A stretch of 64,000 nt of DNA from CAJFUR01 sp904420575 (GCA_965119745.1 OZ221973.1:1984001-2048000); one strand, 5' to 3'; counted from the stretch's first letter, positions 25,795 to 34,390 are shown. The notes: generated from the letters alone by a model not told the origin. Translations and numbers: made by a program.

Positions 25795-26247
25795 GTGCTG
25801 TACACCATCGGCGACGCGGCCAAGGAGCTGGGCATTCCCGCCTCGGCGCTGCGCTACTACGACAAGGAGGGGCTGCTGCCGCACATGAACCGCAGCGGCA
25901 GCGGCATCCGCATGTTCACGGAAGACGACTTCGAGTGGGTGCGCTTCATCGAACGCCTGAAGAAATCGGGCATGCCCATCAAGGAGATCAAGAGCTACAT
26001 CGACCTGTACGAGCAGGGCGACGGCACGATCGGCGAGCGCCGCGAACTCATCTACGCCCGCCGCGCCGCCGTCGAGCGCGAGATGGAGGAGCTGCAGGAG
26101 ACGCTCGCTTTCATCACCTACAAATGCTGGTACTACGACAAGGCGCTCGAGTTGGGCTCGGAGGAGGCCGTGAAGGCCATCCCGGCAGACGAGCTGCCGG
26201 ACGACATCCGCGCCATCAAGGAGCGTTGCGGCGTCAGCAAGTACTGA
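25795..26247 (+). CDS. MerR-family transcriptional regulator
   Basis: A 150-residue MerR protein. The winged helix (YTIGDAAKELGIPASALRYYDKEGLLPH-type motif, residues 3-30) is followed by the dimerisation coiled coil (about 80-120). A single Cys in YKCWYYDKAL lies near the C-terminal end of the helix. It resembles the AdhR/YraB group that senses aldehydes or electrophiles in Firmicutes. The GTG start follows AAAGAGGG. It diverges from the flavin reductase operon and has a matching operator at 25735-25754. Confidence 0.92.
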   Translation: MLYTIGDAAKELGIPASALRYYDKEGLLPHMNRSGSGIRMFTEDDFEWVRFIERLKKSGMPIKEIKSYIDLYEQGDGTIGERRELIYARRAAVEREMEELQETLAFITYKCWYYDKALELGSEEAVKAIPADELPDDIRAIKERCGVSKY

Positions 26248-26483
26248 GGACGCTCCGGGGCGTGACGGCCACGCTTTCGAAGGTTCGCCCGCCAGCCTGC
26301 CGCCAGCCCGCGCGCCATCTGCCGTCCACTTGCCGTCAGCTGCCGGCCCGCCTCGCCCGCGTCACCCGCGCGTCGCGCAGCGGTGGGAAAGCCGTTGGTT
26401 GCCCGCCGCGCGGAGCGGGCGGGACAATGGGGGCGTCGAACCGATCGCGCCGCCGCACGGCGCCGCAGGAAAGCGAGGCCCCC

Positions 26484-27461
26484 ATGATCCCGAACCAGTG
26501 GTATGCCGTCCTGTCGTCTTCCGAGGTGAAACGGGGGCGCCCTGCGGGCGTCACGCGCTTCGGACGGCGACTTGTGCTCTGGCGCGACGAGGACGGCAAC
26601 GTGGCCTGCCTCGACGGCACGTGCTGCCACCGCGGTGCCGACCTTGCGGCCGGGCGCGTGGAGAGCGGTCGCGTGCACTGCCCGTTCCACGGCCTGCGCT
26701 ATGCCGCCGACGGGCGCGTCGTCGCCATCCCCGCGAACGGCCTTGCGGCCGAGGTGCCCGAGAACTTCCGCGTGCGCCCGTGGCTCGCGGTGGACGCGTT
26801 CGGCTTCGTCTGGGTGTTCTACGGCAAGCCCGCCGACGCGCCCGACGACCTGCCGATGTTCGCCGAGTTCCGGGGCGGCTTCCCGTACGCCGAGCGCTCC
26901 GAGGTGTGGAGCGTGCACTACTCGCGCGCAATCGAGAACCAGCTCGACGTCGTCCACCTGCCGTTCGTGCACCCCAACACCATCGGCCGCGGCCACAAGA
27001 CGCTCGTGAACGGCCCGGTGACGAAGTGGGACGACGAGACGCTCACGTTCTACGTGAAGAACGAGCCCGACCGCGGCCAGACGCCGCAGAAGGCCGACGA
27101 GATTGAAAACTGGCAGGAGCTCAACAGCCTGCAGTACCGCGTGCCGAACCTCTGGCAGAACCGCATCGCGGACGACCTGCGCGTCATGGCCGCCTTCGCG
27201 CCCATCGACGACGCGCACACGAAGATATACCTGCGCCTGTACCAGCGCATGGTGCGCGTGCCCGTGCTGCGCGGCCTCGTGTGCGCCGCCGGCAACGTGG
27301 CGAACGGCGTGATCCTGCACCAGGACCGCAGGGTGGTGCTCACGCAGCGCCCGAAGAAGACCGAGCTGCAGATGGGGGAGAACCTGCTGCGCGGCGACGC
27401 GCCCGTCATCGAGTTCCGCTCCCGCCGCGACGAGCTCAAGCGCGCCGCCGGCCAGTCGTGA
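26484..27461 (+). CDS. Rieske non-heme iron oxygenase, alpha subunit
   Basis: A 325-residue protein with a complete Rieske [2Fe-2S] motif (C47-x-H49 and C66-x2-H69) and the mononuclear iron site N152-x2-D155-x2-H158-x4-H163 (ENQLDVVHLPFVH). Its length and layout resemble vanillate O-demethylase-type oxygenases. The family normally uses O2, which is surprising in what looks like a strict anaerobe. No reductase partner gene is adjacent. The ATG at 26484 follows AGGAAAGCGAGG. A candidate promoter (TTGCCC, 18 bp, GACAAT, 26399-26428) precedes it. Confidence 0.92.
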   Translation: MIPNQWYAVLSSSEVKRGRPAGVTRFGRRLVLWRDEDGNVACLDGTCCHRGADLAAGRVESGRVHCPFHGLRYAADGRVVAIPANGLAAEVPENFRVRPWLAVDAFGFVWVFYGKPADAPDDLPMFAEFRGGFPYAERSEVWSVHYSRAIENQLDVVHLPFVHPNTIGRGHKTLVNGPVTKWDDETLTFYVKNEPDRGQTPQKADEIENWQELNSLQYRVPNLWQNRIADDLRVMAAFAPIDDAHTKIYLRLYQRMVRVPVLRGLVCAAGNVANGVILHQDRRVVLTQRPKKTELQMGENLLRGDAPVIEFRSRRDELKRAAGQS

Positions 27462-27473
27462 CGCCCGGCGCTC

Positions 27474-28739
27474 TTACGCCTGCTCGAAGTTCCAGGAGTT
27501 CATGTACTTGATCTGCTCTTCGGTGAGCGTGTCGATGGCGATGCCGAGCGTTTCCAGCTTCACGCGGGCCACGCCGTCGTCGATGGCGGCCGGCACGTCG
27601 TACACCTTGTTCTCCAACTCGCCCTGGTGCGCATACAGGTACTCGGCCGCGAGCGCCTGGTTCGCGAAGCTCATGTCCATGACGGAGGCGGGGTGCCCCT
27701 CGGCGCACGACAGGTTCACGAGGCGCCCCTGCGCAAGCACGATCACCGTGCGGCCGTCGGCGAGCGTGTATTCCTCCACGAGCGGCTTGAGCTCGACCTT
27801 CTTCACGGCGTGCTCTTCCAGCCACACCAGGTTGATCTCGGAGTCGAAGTGGCCGGAATTGCAGACGATGGCGCCATCCTTCATGTTCTCGAATGCGGGC
27901 GCGTCCACCACTTTGCAGTTGCCGGTGACGGTCACCCACACGTCGGCGAACTTCGCGGCCTCGGCGGCTGGCATCACCTCGTAGCCCTCCATGTGCGCCT
28001 CGAGCGCCTTCAGCGGGTCCACTTCGCACACGATCACGCGCATGTCCATGCCCTTCGCGCGCAGGGCCAGGCCGCTGCCGCAGTAGCCGTAGCCCGAGAT
28101 GACGATGGTGCGGCCGCACATGAGGCGGTTCGTGGCGCGGATGATTCCGTCGAGCGTGGACTGGCCCGTGCCGTAGTGGTTGTCGAAGCAGTGCTTCGTG
28201 TTCGCGTCGTTGATGTTGAACACGGGGTAGGAGAGCGTCCCCTCGGCCGCCATCGACATGAGGCGCACGACGCCGGTCGTGGTCTCTTCGGTGCCGCCGA
28301 CGACGCCGGCGAGCTTGTCGGTGAATTTCGTGTGCAGCGCGGTGTCGAGGTCGGCGCCGTCGTCCATGATGATCTGCGGGTCCGTGGCGATGACGGCCTC
28401 GATGTGACGGTTGTAGGTGTCTGCGTCCTCGCCGGCGACGGCGTACACGTCGACTCCGTAGTCGCGCACGAGCGCCGCGGCCGTGTCGTCCTGCGTGGAC
28501 AGCGGGTTGCTCGCGCAGAGCGCCACCTTCGCGCCCGAGGCCACGAGCGCGCGCATGAGGTTCGCCGTCTCGGTGGTCACGTGCATGCAGGCGCCGATGC
28601 GCACGCCTTCGAGCGGGCGTTCGCGCCCGAAGCGCTCGCGGATGGACGCGAGCACGGGCATGTCGCGGTCGGCCCACAGGATGCGGGCAAGTCCTTCGTC
28701 GGCCAGGCTGAGGTCCTTGATGTCGTGGTTCTCGGGCAT
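27474..28739 (-). CDS. ahcY: S-adenosylhomocysteinase
   Basis: NAD-dependent hydrolase that splits S-adenosylhomocysteine to adenosine and homocysteine, clearing product inhibition of methyltransferases in the cytosol. It has 421 residues, the usual length. The NAD loop ISGYGYCGSGLA is at about residue 208, the DNHYGTGQS substrate motif precedes it, and the C-terminal GHPASVMDMSFANQ motif is intact. The start at 28739 follows GAGGGAGA. A candidate SAH riboswitch lies about 100 nt upstream (28842-28920), which would link expression directly to the substrate. Confidence 0.97.
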   Translation of the reverse strand: MPENHDIKDLSLADEGLARILWADRDMPVLASIRERFGRERPLEGVRIGACMHVTTETANLMRALVASGAKVALCASNPLSTQDDTAAALVRDYGVDVYAVAGEDADTYNRHIEAVIATDPQIIMDDGADLDTALHTKFTDKLAGVVGGTEETTTGVVRLMSMAAEGTLSYPVFNINDANTKHCFDNHYGTGQSTLDGIIRATNRLMCGRTIVISGYGYCGSGLALRAKGMDMRVIVCEVDPLKALEAHMEGYEVMPAAEAAKFADVWVTVTGNCKVVDAPAFENMKDGAIVCNSGHFDSEINLVWLEEHAVKKVELKPLVEEYTLADGRTVIVLAQGRLVNLSCAEGHPASVMDMSFANQALAAEYLYAHQGELENKVYDVPAAIDDGVARVKLETLGIAIDTLTEEQIKYMNSWNFEQA

Positions 28740-28803
28740 GGTGTCTCCCTCGTGATGGTGTGGCGTCTCTTCTGCTTCCAGCGTACCACACGCGCCATTT
28801 GCC

Positions 28804-28823
28804 CGCCGCAGGCTCCTGCGGCG
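28804..28823 (-). terminator. Hairpin between riboswitch candidate and ahcY
   Basis: Perfect 9-bp arms CGCCGCAGG/CCTGCGGCG with a 2-nt spacer. It lies just downstream (leftward) of the SAH riboswitch-like element and about 65 nt before the ahcY start. It could be the expression platform, although no U-tract follows. Confidence 0.45.
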
Positions 28824-28841
28824 CTTCATAAAGATCACGGA

Positions 28842-28920
28842 TGAGCGCAGCGTTCGCCGCGCGGGCAAGGGGGCTTTCCTCGTCGGCGCGAAACGGTCGC
28901 GGCCGCAGCGCTCGCCTTGC
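28842..28920 (-). ncRNA. Candidate SAH riboswitch
   Basis: Read on the minus strand, the order of elements fits the known SAH aptamer. A P1 strand GCAAGG (28920-28915) is followed by the signature GAGCGCUGC (28913-28905) and a P2 hairpin (28904-28885). The P1 partner CCUUGC (28870-28865) comes next, and then GCGCUCA (28848-28842), which can pair with GAGCGC as the pseudoknot. The element is in front of ahcY, the classic location. The match is by eye to the family consensus; spacing in the P4 region is longer than in the textbook example. Confidence 0.65.
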
Positions 28921-29229
28921 GGGATGGCGGCTCCCTGCGTCCGCAGGAAGCCCTGGGTTTCGGGTGATGGGGCCCCGAAACGTCGCCGGCGGTTCTCGCG
29001 CCGGACGCGTGCAGCCGCCCTGACCGCGGCAGTTGTGTGTTTCGTATGCAGAACCTTTGTGAAAACCGGGTAATTCCCTGAGAGAAATCAGAAGAAACGG
29101 TAACGAACGCACTCTGCATTGGCGCGTGCGGGCGCCGAGTCGCTATAATCGGTCCGGCTTGAAAGCGTGTGCAGTTGCGCATCATTCGGCCGCCGAGACG
29201 GTGGGCGGCCTGTAAAAGGAGCAGGAGAG
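28921..29229. promoter_or_regulatory. ahcY / glycosyltransferase divergent region
   Basis: Non-coding. It holds an inverted repeat GTTTCGGG...CCCGAAAC (28957-28981) on the ahcY side and a consensus TATAAT (29144-29149) pointing right, with a weak -35 TTGGCG 19 bp upstream. A 7-bp stem GGCCGCC/GGCGGCC (29188-29210) lies in the glycosyltransferase leader, followed by AAAAGGAGCAGGAG as ribosome site. Confidence 0.55.
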
Positions 29230-30555
29230 GTGCTAGACCAATTTTTCTCGCAGATATCGTTCGTTGACATCTTCAACTTCTGCGTCTTCATCACGTTCAG
29301 CATTTGCTACACGTACCAGCTGTATTACGTGTTCGTGGTTCTGACCCGCCGGCCTCCGGAGCGCGTCGCGCGCAAGAACCACCGGTTCGCCGTCGTCGTG
29401 TCCGCGCGCAACGAGAGCGCCGTCATCGCCGACCTCATCCACTCCATCAAGGTGCAGAACTACCCGCAGGAACTCATCGACGTGTTCGTCGTGGCCGACA
29501 ACTGCACCGACAACACGGCCGACGTCGCCCGCGAGGCGGGCGCCACGGTGTTTCCCCGCTTCAACACCGAGCAGGTGGGGAAGGGCTATGCGCTCGACTA
29601 CGGGTTCTCCGTCATCCGCTCGCAGTATGCCGACCGGGGCTACGAGGCCTATTTCGTGTTCGACGCCGACAACGTGCTGGACGTGAACTACTTCCGCGAG
29701 ATGAACGCCACGTTCGACAGCGGCGCGAAGGCGTCCACCAGCTACCGCAACTCCAAGAACTACGACTCCAACTGGATTTCCGCTGGCTACGCCGTGTGGT
29801 TCCTGCGCGAGGCCAAGTTCCTGAACCAGGCGCGCCTCACGCTGAACACCAGCTGCGCCGTTTCCGGCACCGGCTTCTTCATCGCCGCCGACCTCATCGA
29901 GAAGCATGGTGGCTGGAAGTGGCACCTGCTCACCGAGGACATCGAGTTCTCCGCCAACAGCATCCTGGAAGGCGTGCGCATCAGCTACACGCCCACGGCC
30001 GTCCTCTACGACGAGCAGCCCATCACGTTCCGCGACTCGTGGAACCAGCGCTTCCGCTGGGCGAAGGGGTTCTACCAGGTGTTCGGCAAGTACGGCGCGC
30101 GCTTGGCGAAGGGCATCGTCACGAACCCCAAGGGCTCGCGCTTCGCTTGCTACGACATGCTCATGACCATCGCTCCGGGCATGCTGCTCACCATCGTGTC
30201 GGTGCTGTTCAACGCCATCATCATCGTGTTGGCGGCCACGGGCGCCATGTCCACGGGCGTCATGATCGCCTCTTCGGTGTCGTCCATCTTCTTCTGCCTG
30301 TTCAACTACCTCATGTTCATGTTCATGTTCGGCGTGCTGACCACGTTCGTGGAGTGGGACTCCATCCGTTCCACCACGCGCAAGAAGGTGCGCTACATGT
30401 TCACGTTCCCCCTGTTCATGCTGACCTACGTGCCGATCGCCCTGGTGGCTCTCGTCAAGAAGTGCCAGTGGAAGCCCATCCGCCACAGCATCTCGGTGGA
30501 CGTGGCCGAGCTTTCCGAGGCGTCCCGCGCCTCCGCGAAGCGCGAGCGCATCTAG
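29230..30555 (+). CDS. Membrane glycosyltransferase, family 2
   Basis: A 441-residue processive-type GT2 enzyme. One N-terminal membrane helix (about residues 15-38) is followed by the catalytic domain with VVSARNES, the FDADN metal-binding motif, the TEDIEF catalytic acid and the QRFRW product-binding motif. Three to four C-terminal helices (about 305-415) follow. This layout is that of cellulose/hyaluronan-synthase-like enzymes that make and export a surface polysaccharide or glycolipid. The GTG start follows AAAAGGAGCAGGAG. It stands alone with no other polysaccharide genes nearby. Confidence 0.93.
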   Translation: MLDQFFSQISFVDIFNFCVFITFSICYTYQLYYVFVVLTRRPPERVARKNHRFAVVVSARNESAVIADLIHSIKVQNYPQELIDVFVVADNCTDNTADVAREAGATVFPRFNTEQVGKGYALDYGFSVIRSQYADRGYEAYFVFDADNVLDVNYFREMNATFDSGAKASTSYRNSKNYDSNWISAGYAVWFLREAKFLNQARLTLNTSCAVSGTGFFIAADLIEKHGGWKWHLLTEDIEFSANSILEGVRISYTPTAVLYDEQPITFRDSWNQRFRWAKGFYQVFGKYGARLAKGIVTNPKGSRFACYDMLMTIAPGMLLTIVSVLFNAIIIVLAATGAMSTGVMIASSVSSIFFCLFNYLMFMFMFGVLTTFVEWDSIRSTTRKKVRYMFTFPLFMLTYVPIALVALVKKCQWKPIRHSISVDVAELSEASRASAKRERI

Positions 30556-30670
30556 CGGAAGCCTTCTGCAGGGCGCGCGTTTCGGGCGCGCTCTCGATGG
30601 GCGCGTCCCCTTGCATCCGCGCTCTCTTGCTGCCTGCATTTCTCGTCCTGCCATCTGCGTTCCCCCTCCG

Positions 30671-30808
30671 CCATGTGCGAGCGAAGGAACCGTTGCAAAC
30701 GTCGCGGGCCTTGGACTCCTTCCCCTTTTGCCACGTGCGGGCGAAGGGGGAACGGCTTTCGTGGCGGCGCATGCCTTTTTCGGACCGCTCACCATGCACG
30801 GGCGAAGG
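30671..30808. repeat. Three degenerate copies of the comF 3' end
   Basis: The 17-mers at 30671-30687, 30731-30747 and 30792-30808 share the frame CCA(T/C)G(T/C)(G/A)C(G)(A/G)GCGAAGG at about 60-bp spacing. The last is the actual 3' end of comF (encoding FARAW on the minus strand); the others would read FARTW. This looks like decayed tandem duplication downstream of comF. Confidence 0.4.
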
Positions 30809-31559
30809 TGAGGCATCGCACGCAGGCGGCACCCGCCTCCCGCAGCGCCTCGCTTGCGGCGAACAGCGTGGCCCCGGTGGTGCACACGTCGTCCACGAGC
30901 AGCACGCTGCGAGGCAGCGTCGCGCCGGGCAGCGCCTGCATGCTCCCTTCCATGTTCGCCAGGCGCGCGGCGCGCGAAAGCCTGCGCTGGTCGAAGCTAT
31001 GCGGGCGTCGAAGCACGTCGATGCAGGCAATCCCCAGCTCTTCGGCCACCGCCTGCGCGAGCAGCTCCGCATGGTCGAACCCCCTTCTCCTGCGCGCCGC
31101 AGGCGTGGCCGGAACGAACGTGACCGCCTGCAGGCCGTCGCGCCAACCGGGCGCCACGTAGGGCGCCATGAGGGCTGCCATCGTGCCGGCGAGCCTGCGC
31201 TCGCCGCGGTCCTTGTACGTGGTGACTAGGCGCCGGGCGGCGCTCTCGTAGGAAACGGCGCTCGCCGCCGAAGCGAAGGGCGGCGCCGTGCGTCCCGTCG
31301 CGCCCAGCATCACGGGATTGCATTCGCTGCATTGCACCCGGCCGAACGGCGCTCCGCAGCGGGGGCAGGCGCGCCACCAGTCGATGTAGGGAAGACCCAG
31401 GCGGCAGGGTCCGCAGAGCAGCTCCCCCGGCTCGTCGCACACGGCGCAGCGCGTGGGCCACAGCGTTTCCAGCAACGCCTCGCTTGCGAGGCGCGTCACC
31501 TTGGTGACCAGCGAGGCCCGGCGAGGCGTCGTGTCCGTCTGTCTGGTCGCGTTCTCCAT
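30789..31559 (-). CDS. comF: ComF family phosphoribosyltransferase-like protein
   Basis: A 256-residue protein with an N-terminal double zinc-ribbon (CAVCDEPGELLCGPC and CPRCGAPFGRVQCSEC) and a C-terminal phosphoribosyltransferase fold with the PRPP loop VLLVDDVCTTGAT. ComFC homologues assist DNA uptake in competent bacteria, but many non-competent species keep them with an unclear role. No other competence genes are nearby. The ATG lacks a good ribosome site, so the start is less certain. A structured RNA region and a solute-binding lipoprotein gene diverge from it. Confidence 0.88.
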   Translation of the reverse strand: MENATRQTDTTPRRASLVTKVTRLASEALLETLWPTRCAVCDEPGELLCGPCRLGLPYIDWWRACPRCGAPFGRVQCSECNPVMLGATGRTAPPFASAASAVSYESAARRLVTTYKDRGERRLAGTMAALMAPYVAPGWRDGLQAVTFVPATPAARRRRGFDHAELLAQAVAEELGIACIDVLRRPHSFDQRRLSRAARLANMEGSMQALPGATLPRSVLLVDDVCTTGATLFAASEALREAGAACVRCLTFARAW

Positions 31560-32014
31560 ATCTGCATCATAACGACGCCGTCCAGCAGTTCGATGGCGCG
31601 CATCAAGCGGTTCGCCGCCGCGCATTCGGCAGGCTTCGGGCAAGAGCCCGGCACGCATGCCGGCATGGTTTCGGCACGAACCTCGCAAACGTCCAGCGCC
31701 TTCCCGCTGAGAATCCGCCTTCGGCCTTGCACGAATCCAGCAGATGCCAAGCGCGCTTCGAGTGCGGACCAGGCACGGGCCGAGCAAGGACCCGCTTGTA
31801 TCAGGCGCGAACCCATCGCCAACCCGGTGTTGGCCAAGCGTTGGCCCAGCGAAAACCCCTCGCCGTCCCAGCACCGTCCCGACAGCATTCCACCGCCAGC
31901 CTCTTGCGAATCCCCTCGCCGTCCCTCCGCCCGGCCCGCCGCGTCCCAAGGTGGAGGGCCCGTACCCGGTCGAGGGCGGCTTCAAGCCGAGGCTTGAAGC
32001 CGCACAACGCGCAC
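31560..32014. other. Non-coding GC-rich spacer upstream of comF
   Basis: About 450 bp with no supportable gene. Open frames here lack ribosome sites and family resemblance. It ends in an almost perfect palindrome (GCGGCTTCAAGCC at 31976-31988, its complement at 31991-32003, 2-nt centre) just upstream of the promoter of the structured RNA; this could be an operator or a hairpin. Confidence 0.5.
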
Positions 32015-32043
32015 TGTCAAACGTTTTCGCTATCTGCTACACT
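32015..32043 (+). promoter_or_regulatory. Promoter of the structured leader RNA
   Basis: A -35-like TGTCAA (32015-32020) and a -10-like TACACT (32038-32043) are exactly 17 bp apart in the only AT-rich patch of the region. This predicts a transcript starting near 32050, about 270 nt before the lipoprotein start codon. Confidence 0.5.
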
Positions 32044-32049
32044 GGTCAC

Positions 32050-32322
32050 TGCTTCTTTCGAGTCTGTAGTTGCGGGGCGGCATCGTCCCTAGTCCATGGC
32101 AGATGCGGTCGAAAGGACCCACGTAAGACGCGGTTCGCCGCGACGAGCATGGCGCATCCTAGAGGTAAGTCGCACCGTCCGCAAACACCGAGATTCGCGG
32201 CAAGCGTCCGCGACGGGCGAGAGGGCCACGGGTGCAAGCTCAAGCCCCGGTGCGCGAGTGTGGGGGCAAAGACTAGGTCAGTCGAAAGAGGCGAGCCAGA
32301 CACGAGTGACGGAGGAAACCAA
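32050..32322 (+). ncRNA. Structured untranslated RNA between comF and a solute-binding protein gene
   Basis: This ~270-nt region has strong folding potential. A 7-bp long-range helix joins CCUAGUC (32088-32094) and GACUAGG (32271-32277). Inside are GAUGCG/CGCAUC (32102-32107 with 32153-32158), the hairpin GGUC-GAAAG-GACC (32107-32119), a CGCGG-UUCG-CCGCG hairpin (32129-32142) and a CGCGG/CCGCG stem (32196-32212). Position next to comF recalls the raiA RNA motif of Actinobacteria and Firmicutes, but I cannot confirm the match by eye. It may be a riboswitch-like leader of the gene at 32323 or a separate RNA. Confidence 0.5.
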
Positions 32323-33183
32323 GTGGGAAAGCGTTTGAAGGCGGCCGCCCTGTGCTGCGTGCTTGCGGCATGCATGGTGCCGGCACTGACTGGTTGCTCG
32401 AACAACAAGACGACCTACACACCAGAAACCAAAAGCCCGGTGGTTGCGAGCCCCGCCATCGGGCAGGACGGCACGCTGCGCGTCGGCGTGGATGCGGAAA
32501 ACCCGCCGCTGTCGGGCATGGTCGAAAGCGACAACACGAGCAAGATCGCCGGGCTTGACGTGGACGTCGCGGCGGCGTTGGCCGACGAGCTGGGACTGAA
32601 GCTGTCCATCGTCGACGTGGGCAACGATCCCGAGGGGGCGCTCGCCGAAGGCAAGGTGGACATCGTCATGGGCATCGACCGGTCCACGTCCGACGTGGCA
32701 TTCTGGTGCTCGGACCCGTACCTGCCGACGGGCGTGGTGCTGCTTTCGCTGTCTGCCGACGCGCCTGTGCCCACGGCGTCCTCGGGCGCGACGTTCGCTG
32801 CGCAGGTGTCGTCGAGGAGCGCCTGGTCGGTCATGAACGAGTTCGGCGAGGAATCGCTCACTTCGACCAACAACCTGGTGGAGGCTCTGAACGCGCTTTC
32901 GACCGGGACGGTGCAGTACGTGGCCACCGACGCCGTGCGGGGCATCTCCGCGGCGAAGCAGCCCCACGTCGACGTCCATATGATCGCCCTCATGCAGCAG
33001 CCGGGCGGCTACTGCGTCGGTGTGGCGGACGAGAACAGCGAGCTGAAGACGGCTGTGGCCGACGCCGTCGCCACCCTCACGGGCAACGGCGTGGTTTCCG
33101 TGATCGAGACGAAGTGGCTCGGCACGACGCTCGACCTTTCGGGCCTGCCGCTGACGGAAGGCGCTGTGGCTGCGGCGGCATGA
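32323..33183 (+). CDS. Solute-binding lipoprotein, ABC amino-acid type
   Basis: A 286-residue exported lipoprotein (signal peptide, lipobox LTGC near residues 23-26) with a type II periplasmic-binding fold (SBP_bac_3): LRVGVDAENPPLSG, GLDVDVAAALADELG and GKVDIVMGIDRS. It should bind an amino acid or similar small solute, but no permease or ATPase gene is adjacent. It may therefore serve a distant transporter or act as a sensor. The GTG start follows GGAGG 7 bp upstream. A long structured leader precedes it and a strong terminator lies downstream. Confidence 0.85.
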   Translation: MGKRLKAAALCCVLAACMVPALTGCSNNKTTYTPETKSPVVASPAIGQDGTLRVGVDAENPPLSGMVESDNTSKIAGLDVDVAAALADELGLKLSIVDVGNDPEGALAEGKVDIVMGIDRSTSDVAFWCSDPYLPTGVVLLSLSADAPVPTASSGATFAAQVSSRSAWSVMNEFGEESLTSTNNLVEALNALSTGTVQYVATDAVRGISAAKQPHVDVHMIALMQQPGGYCVGVADENSELKTAVADAVATLTGNGVVSVIETKWLGTTLDLSGLPLTEGAVAAAA

Positions 33184-33391
33184 CGCAAGACACGGGCCCG
33201 GCTGCCGAAGGGACCGCGGGCGGCGATGCCGGCAGCAAAATGCCGGGGATGGCGGCGCCGGCTCCGAAGGCGAAGGGGACGCGTAGGCCGGGAAGCCGCC
33301 TTGCCGCCCAAGCCACCCCAGCTGCCCGGCGGGCGTTCGGCTGCGCAGCATGCAAGGTTTGCCCATGCCCGGTGGCCGTCCCTGTCACGTA

Positions 33392-33427
33392 AAAGGCCTG
33401 CCGTCCCTCGAGGGACGGCAGGCCTTT
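33392..33427. terminator. Bidirectional terminator, 36-bp perfect palindrome
   Basis: The sequence begins AAAGGCCTGCCGTCCCT and mirrors around CTCGAG, giving 18-bp arms with A/T-rich ends on both sides. It lies between the convergent solute-binding lipoprotein and SUF genes and can terminate both. Confidence 0.92.
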
Positions 33428-33450
33428 CCTTGTCCGGTAGGGTCGTGCCG

Positions 33451-34380
33451 CTAGTTCAGGAAGTCCTCCAGGATCTCCTCTTCGGCTTCCTCTTCGGTGA
33501 GGCCCAGCGTCATGAGCTTGGTGATCTGGTCGCCGGCGATCTTGCCGATGGCGGCTTCGTGCACCAGAAGCGCGTCCTCGCTGGCCGCCTCGATGCCGGG
33601 GATGGCCTTCACCGTGGCCTTGCCCATGATGATGGCGTCGCACTGCACGTGCCCGCGGCAGGCGGTCTCGCCGATGACGAGCGGGTTGAACACCTGCACG
33701 CTGGAGTCCTGCGCCACGCTGCGCGAGATGACCTGCACGCTGGAATCGGCGCCCTTGAGCTCTATCTTCATGTTGGACGTGGCGGTCTGGTCGTCGTGCG
33801 TCAGCAGCTTCTCGGTCAGTACCAGCTTCGCGCCCGCTCCCAGTTCGGCGTTCGTGTCGCGCACGGTGGAGGACACGCCGCGCAGCTGCGTGAGCTCCAT
33901 CTCGCAGGTCGCGTTCTCTTGCATGACGACGTTCGTTACGGGGTTGAGTATGCGCTCGCCCGTGCCGGTTCCTTCGCCGTAATGCTTCTCCACGTACTTC
34001 ACGTGGCTGTTCTTGCCGCAGTAGAACGTGTGGATGCCGTCGTGCTCGGACGCCTGGTGGCTCTCGTTGTGGATGCCGCAGCCGGCCACGATGGTCACGT
34101 CGCAGTCGTCGCCGATGTAGAACGTGTTGTACACCACGTCCTTGAGCCCGGCCTGCGTCACGATGACGGGGATGAACACCGTCTCGCCCTTGGTGCCGGG
34201 GGCTATGGTGATGTCGATGCCGGGGTTGTCGGATTTCGTGGCTATCTCGATGTTTGCGGACGAGTGGCGCTCGACCAGCTGCCCGTCCTTGCGGATGTTG
34301 AACGCGCCTTTCGGCATGCCGTGTATGTTGGCGATCTCGGCGAGCAGGCTCTCGTCGATGGGGGACAGATCCACAGCCAT
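33451..34380 (-). CDS. SufB/SufD-like protein of a minimal SUF system
   Basis: A 309-residue beta-helix protein of the SufBD family, shorter than canonical SufB (~470). Typical stretches are FYIGDDCDVTIVAGCGIHNE and VFNPLVIGETACRGHVQCDAIIMG; the latter contains the conserved region with Cys and the acidic C-terminal Glu-rich tail. With SufC it forms the scaffold on which Fe-S clusters are built. No SufS, SufU or second SufB/D gene is nearby, matching the two-gene minimal SUF (SmsBC) arrangement described in anaerobes. The many Fe-S enzymes in the window would depend on it. Confidence 0.9.
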   Translation of the reverse strand: MAVDLSPIDESLLAEIANIHGMPKGAFNIRKDGQLVERHSSANIEIATKSDNPGIDITIAPGTKGETVFIPVIVTQAGLKDVVYNTFYIGDDCDVTIVAGCGIHNESHQASEHDGIHTFYCGKNSHVKYVEKHYGEGTGTGERILNPVTNVVMQENATCEMELTQLRGVSSTVRDTNAELGAGAKLVLTEKLLTHDDQTATSNMKIELKGADSSVQVISRSVAQDSSVQVFNPLVIGETACRGHVQCDAIIMGKATVKAIPGIEAASEDALLVHEAAIGKIAGDQITKLMTLGLTEEEAEEEILEDFLN

Positions 34381-34390
34381 GATGGCCTCC

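Noticed and set aside
31744..32322. In-frame upstream extension of the solute-binding lipoprotein
   Set aside because: It would bury the signal peptide and lipobox internally; the GTG at 32323 with GGAGG is the proper start.
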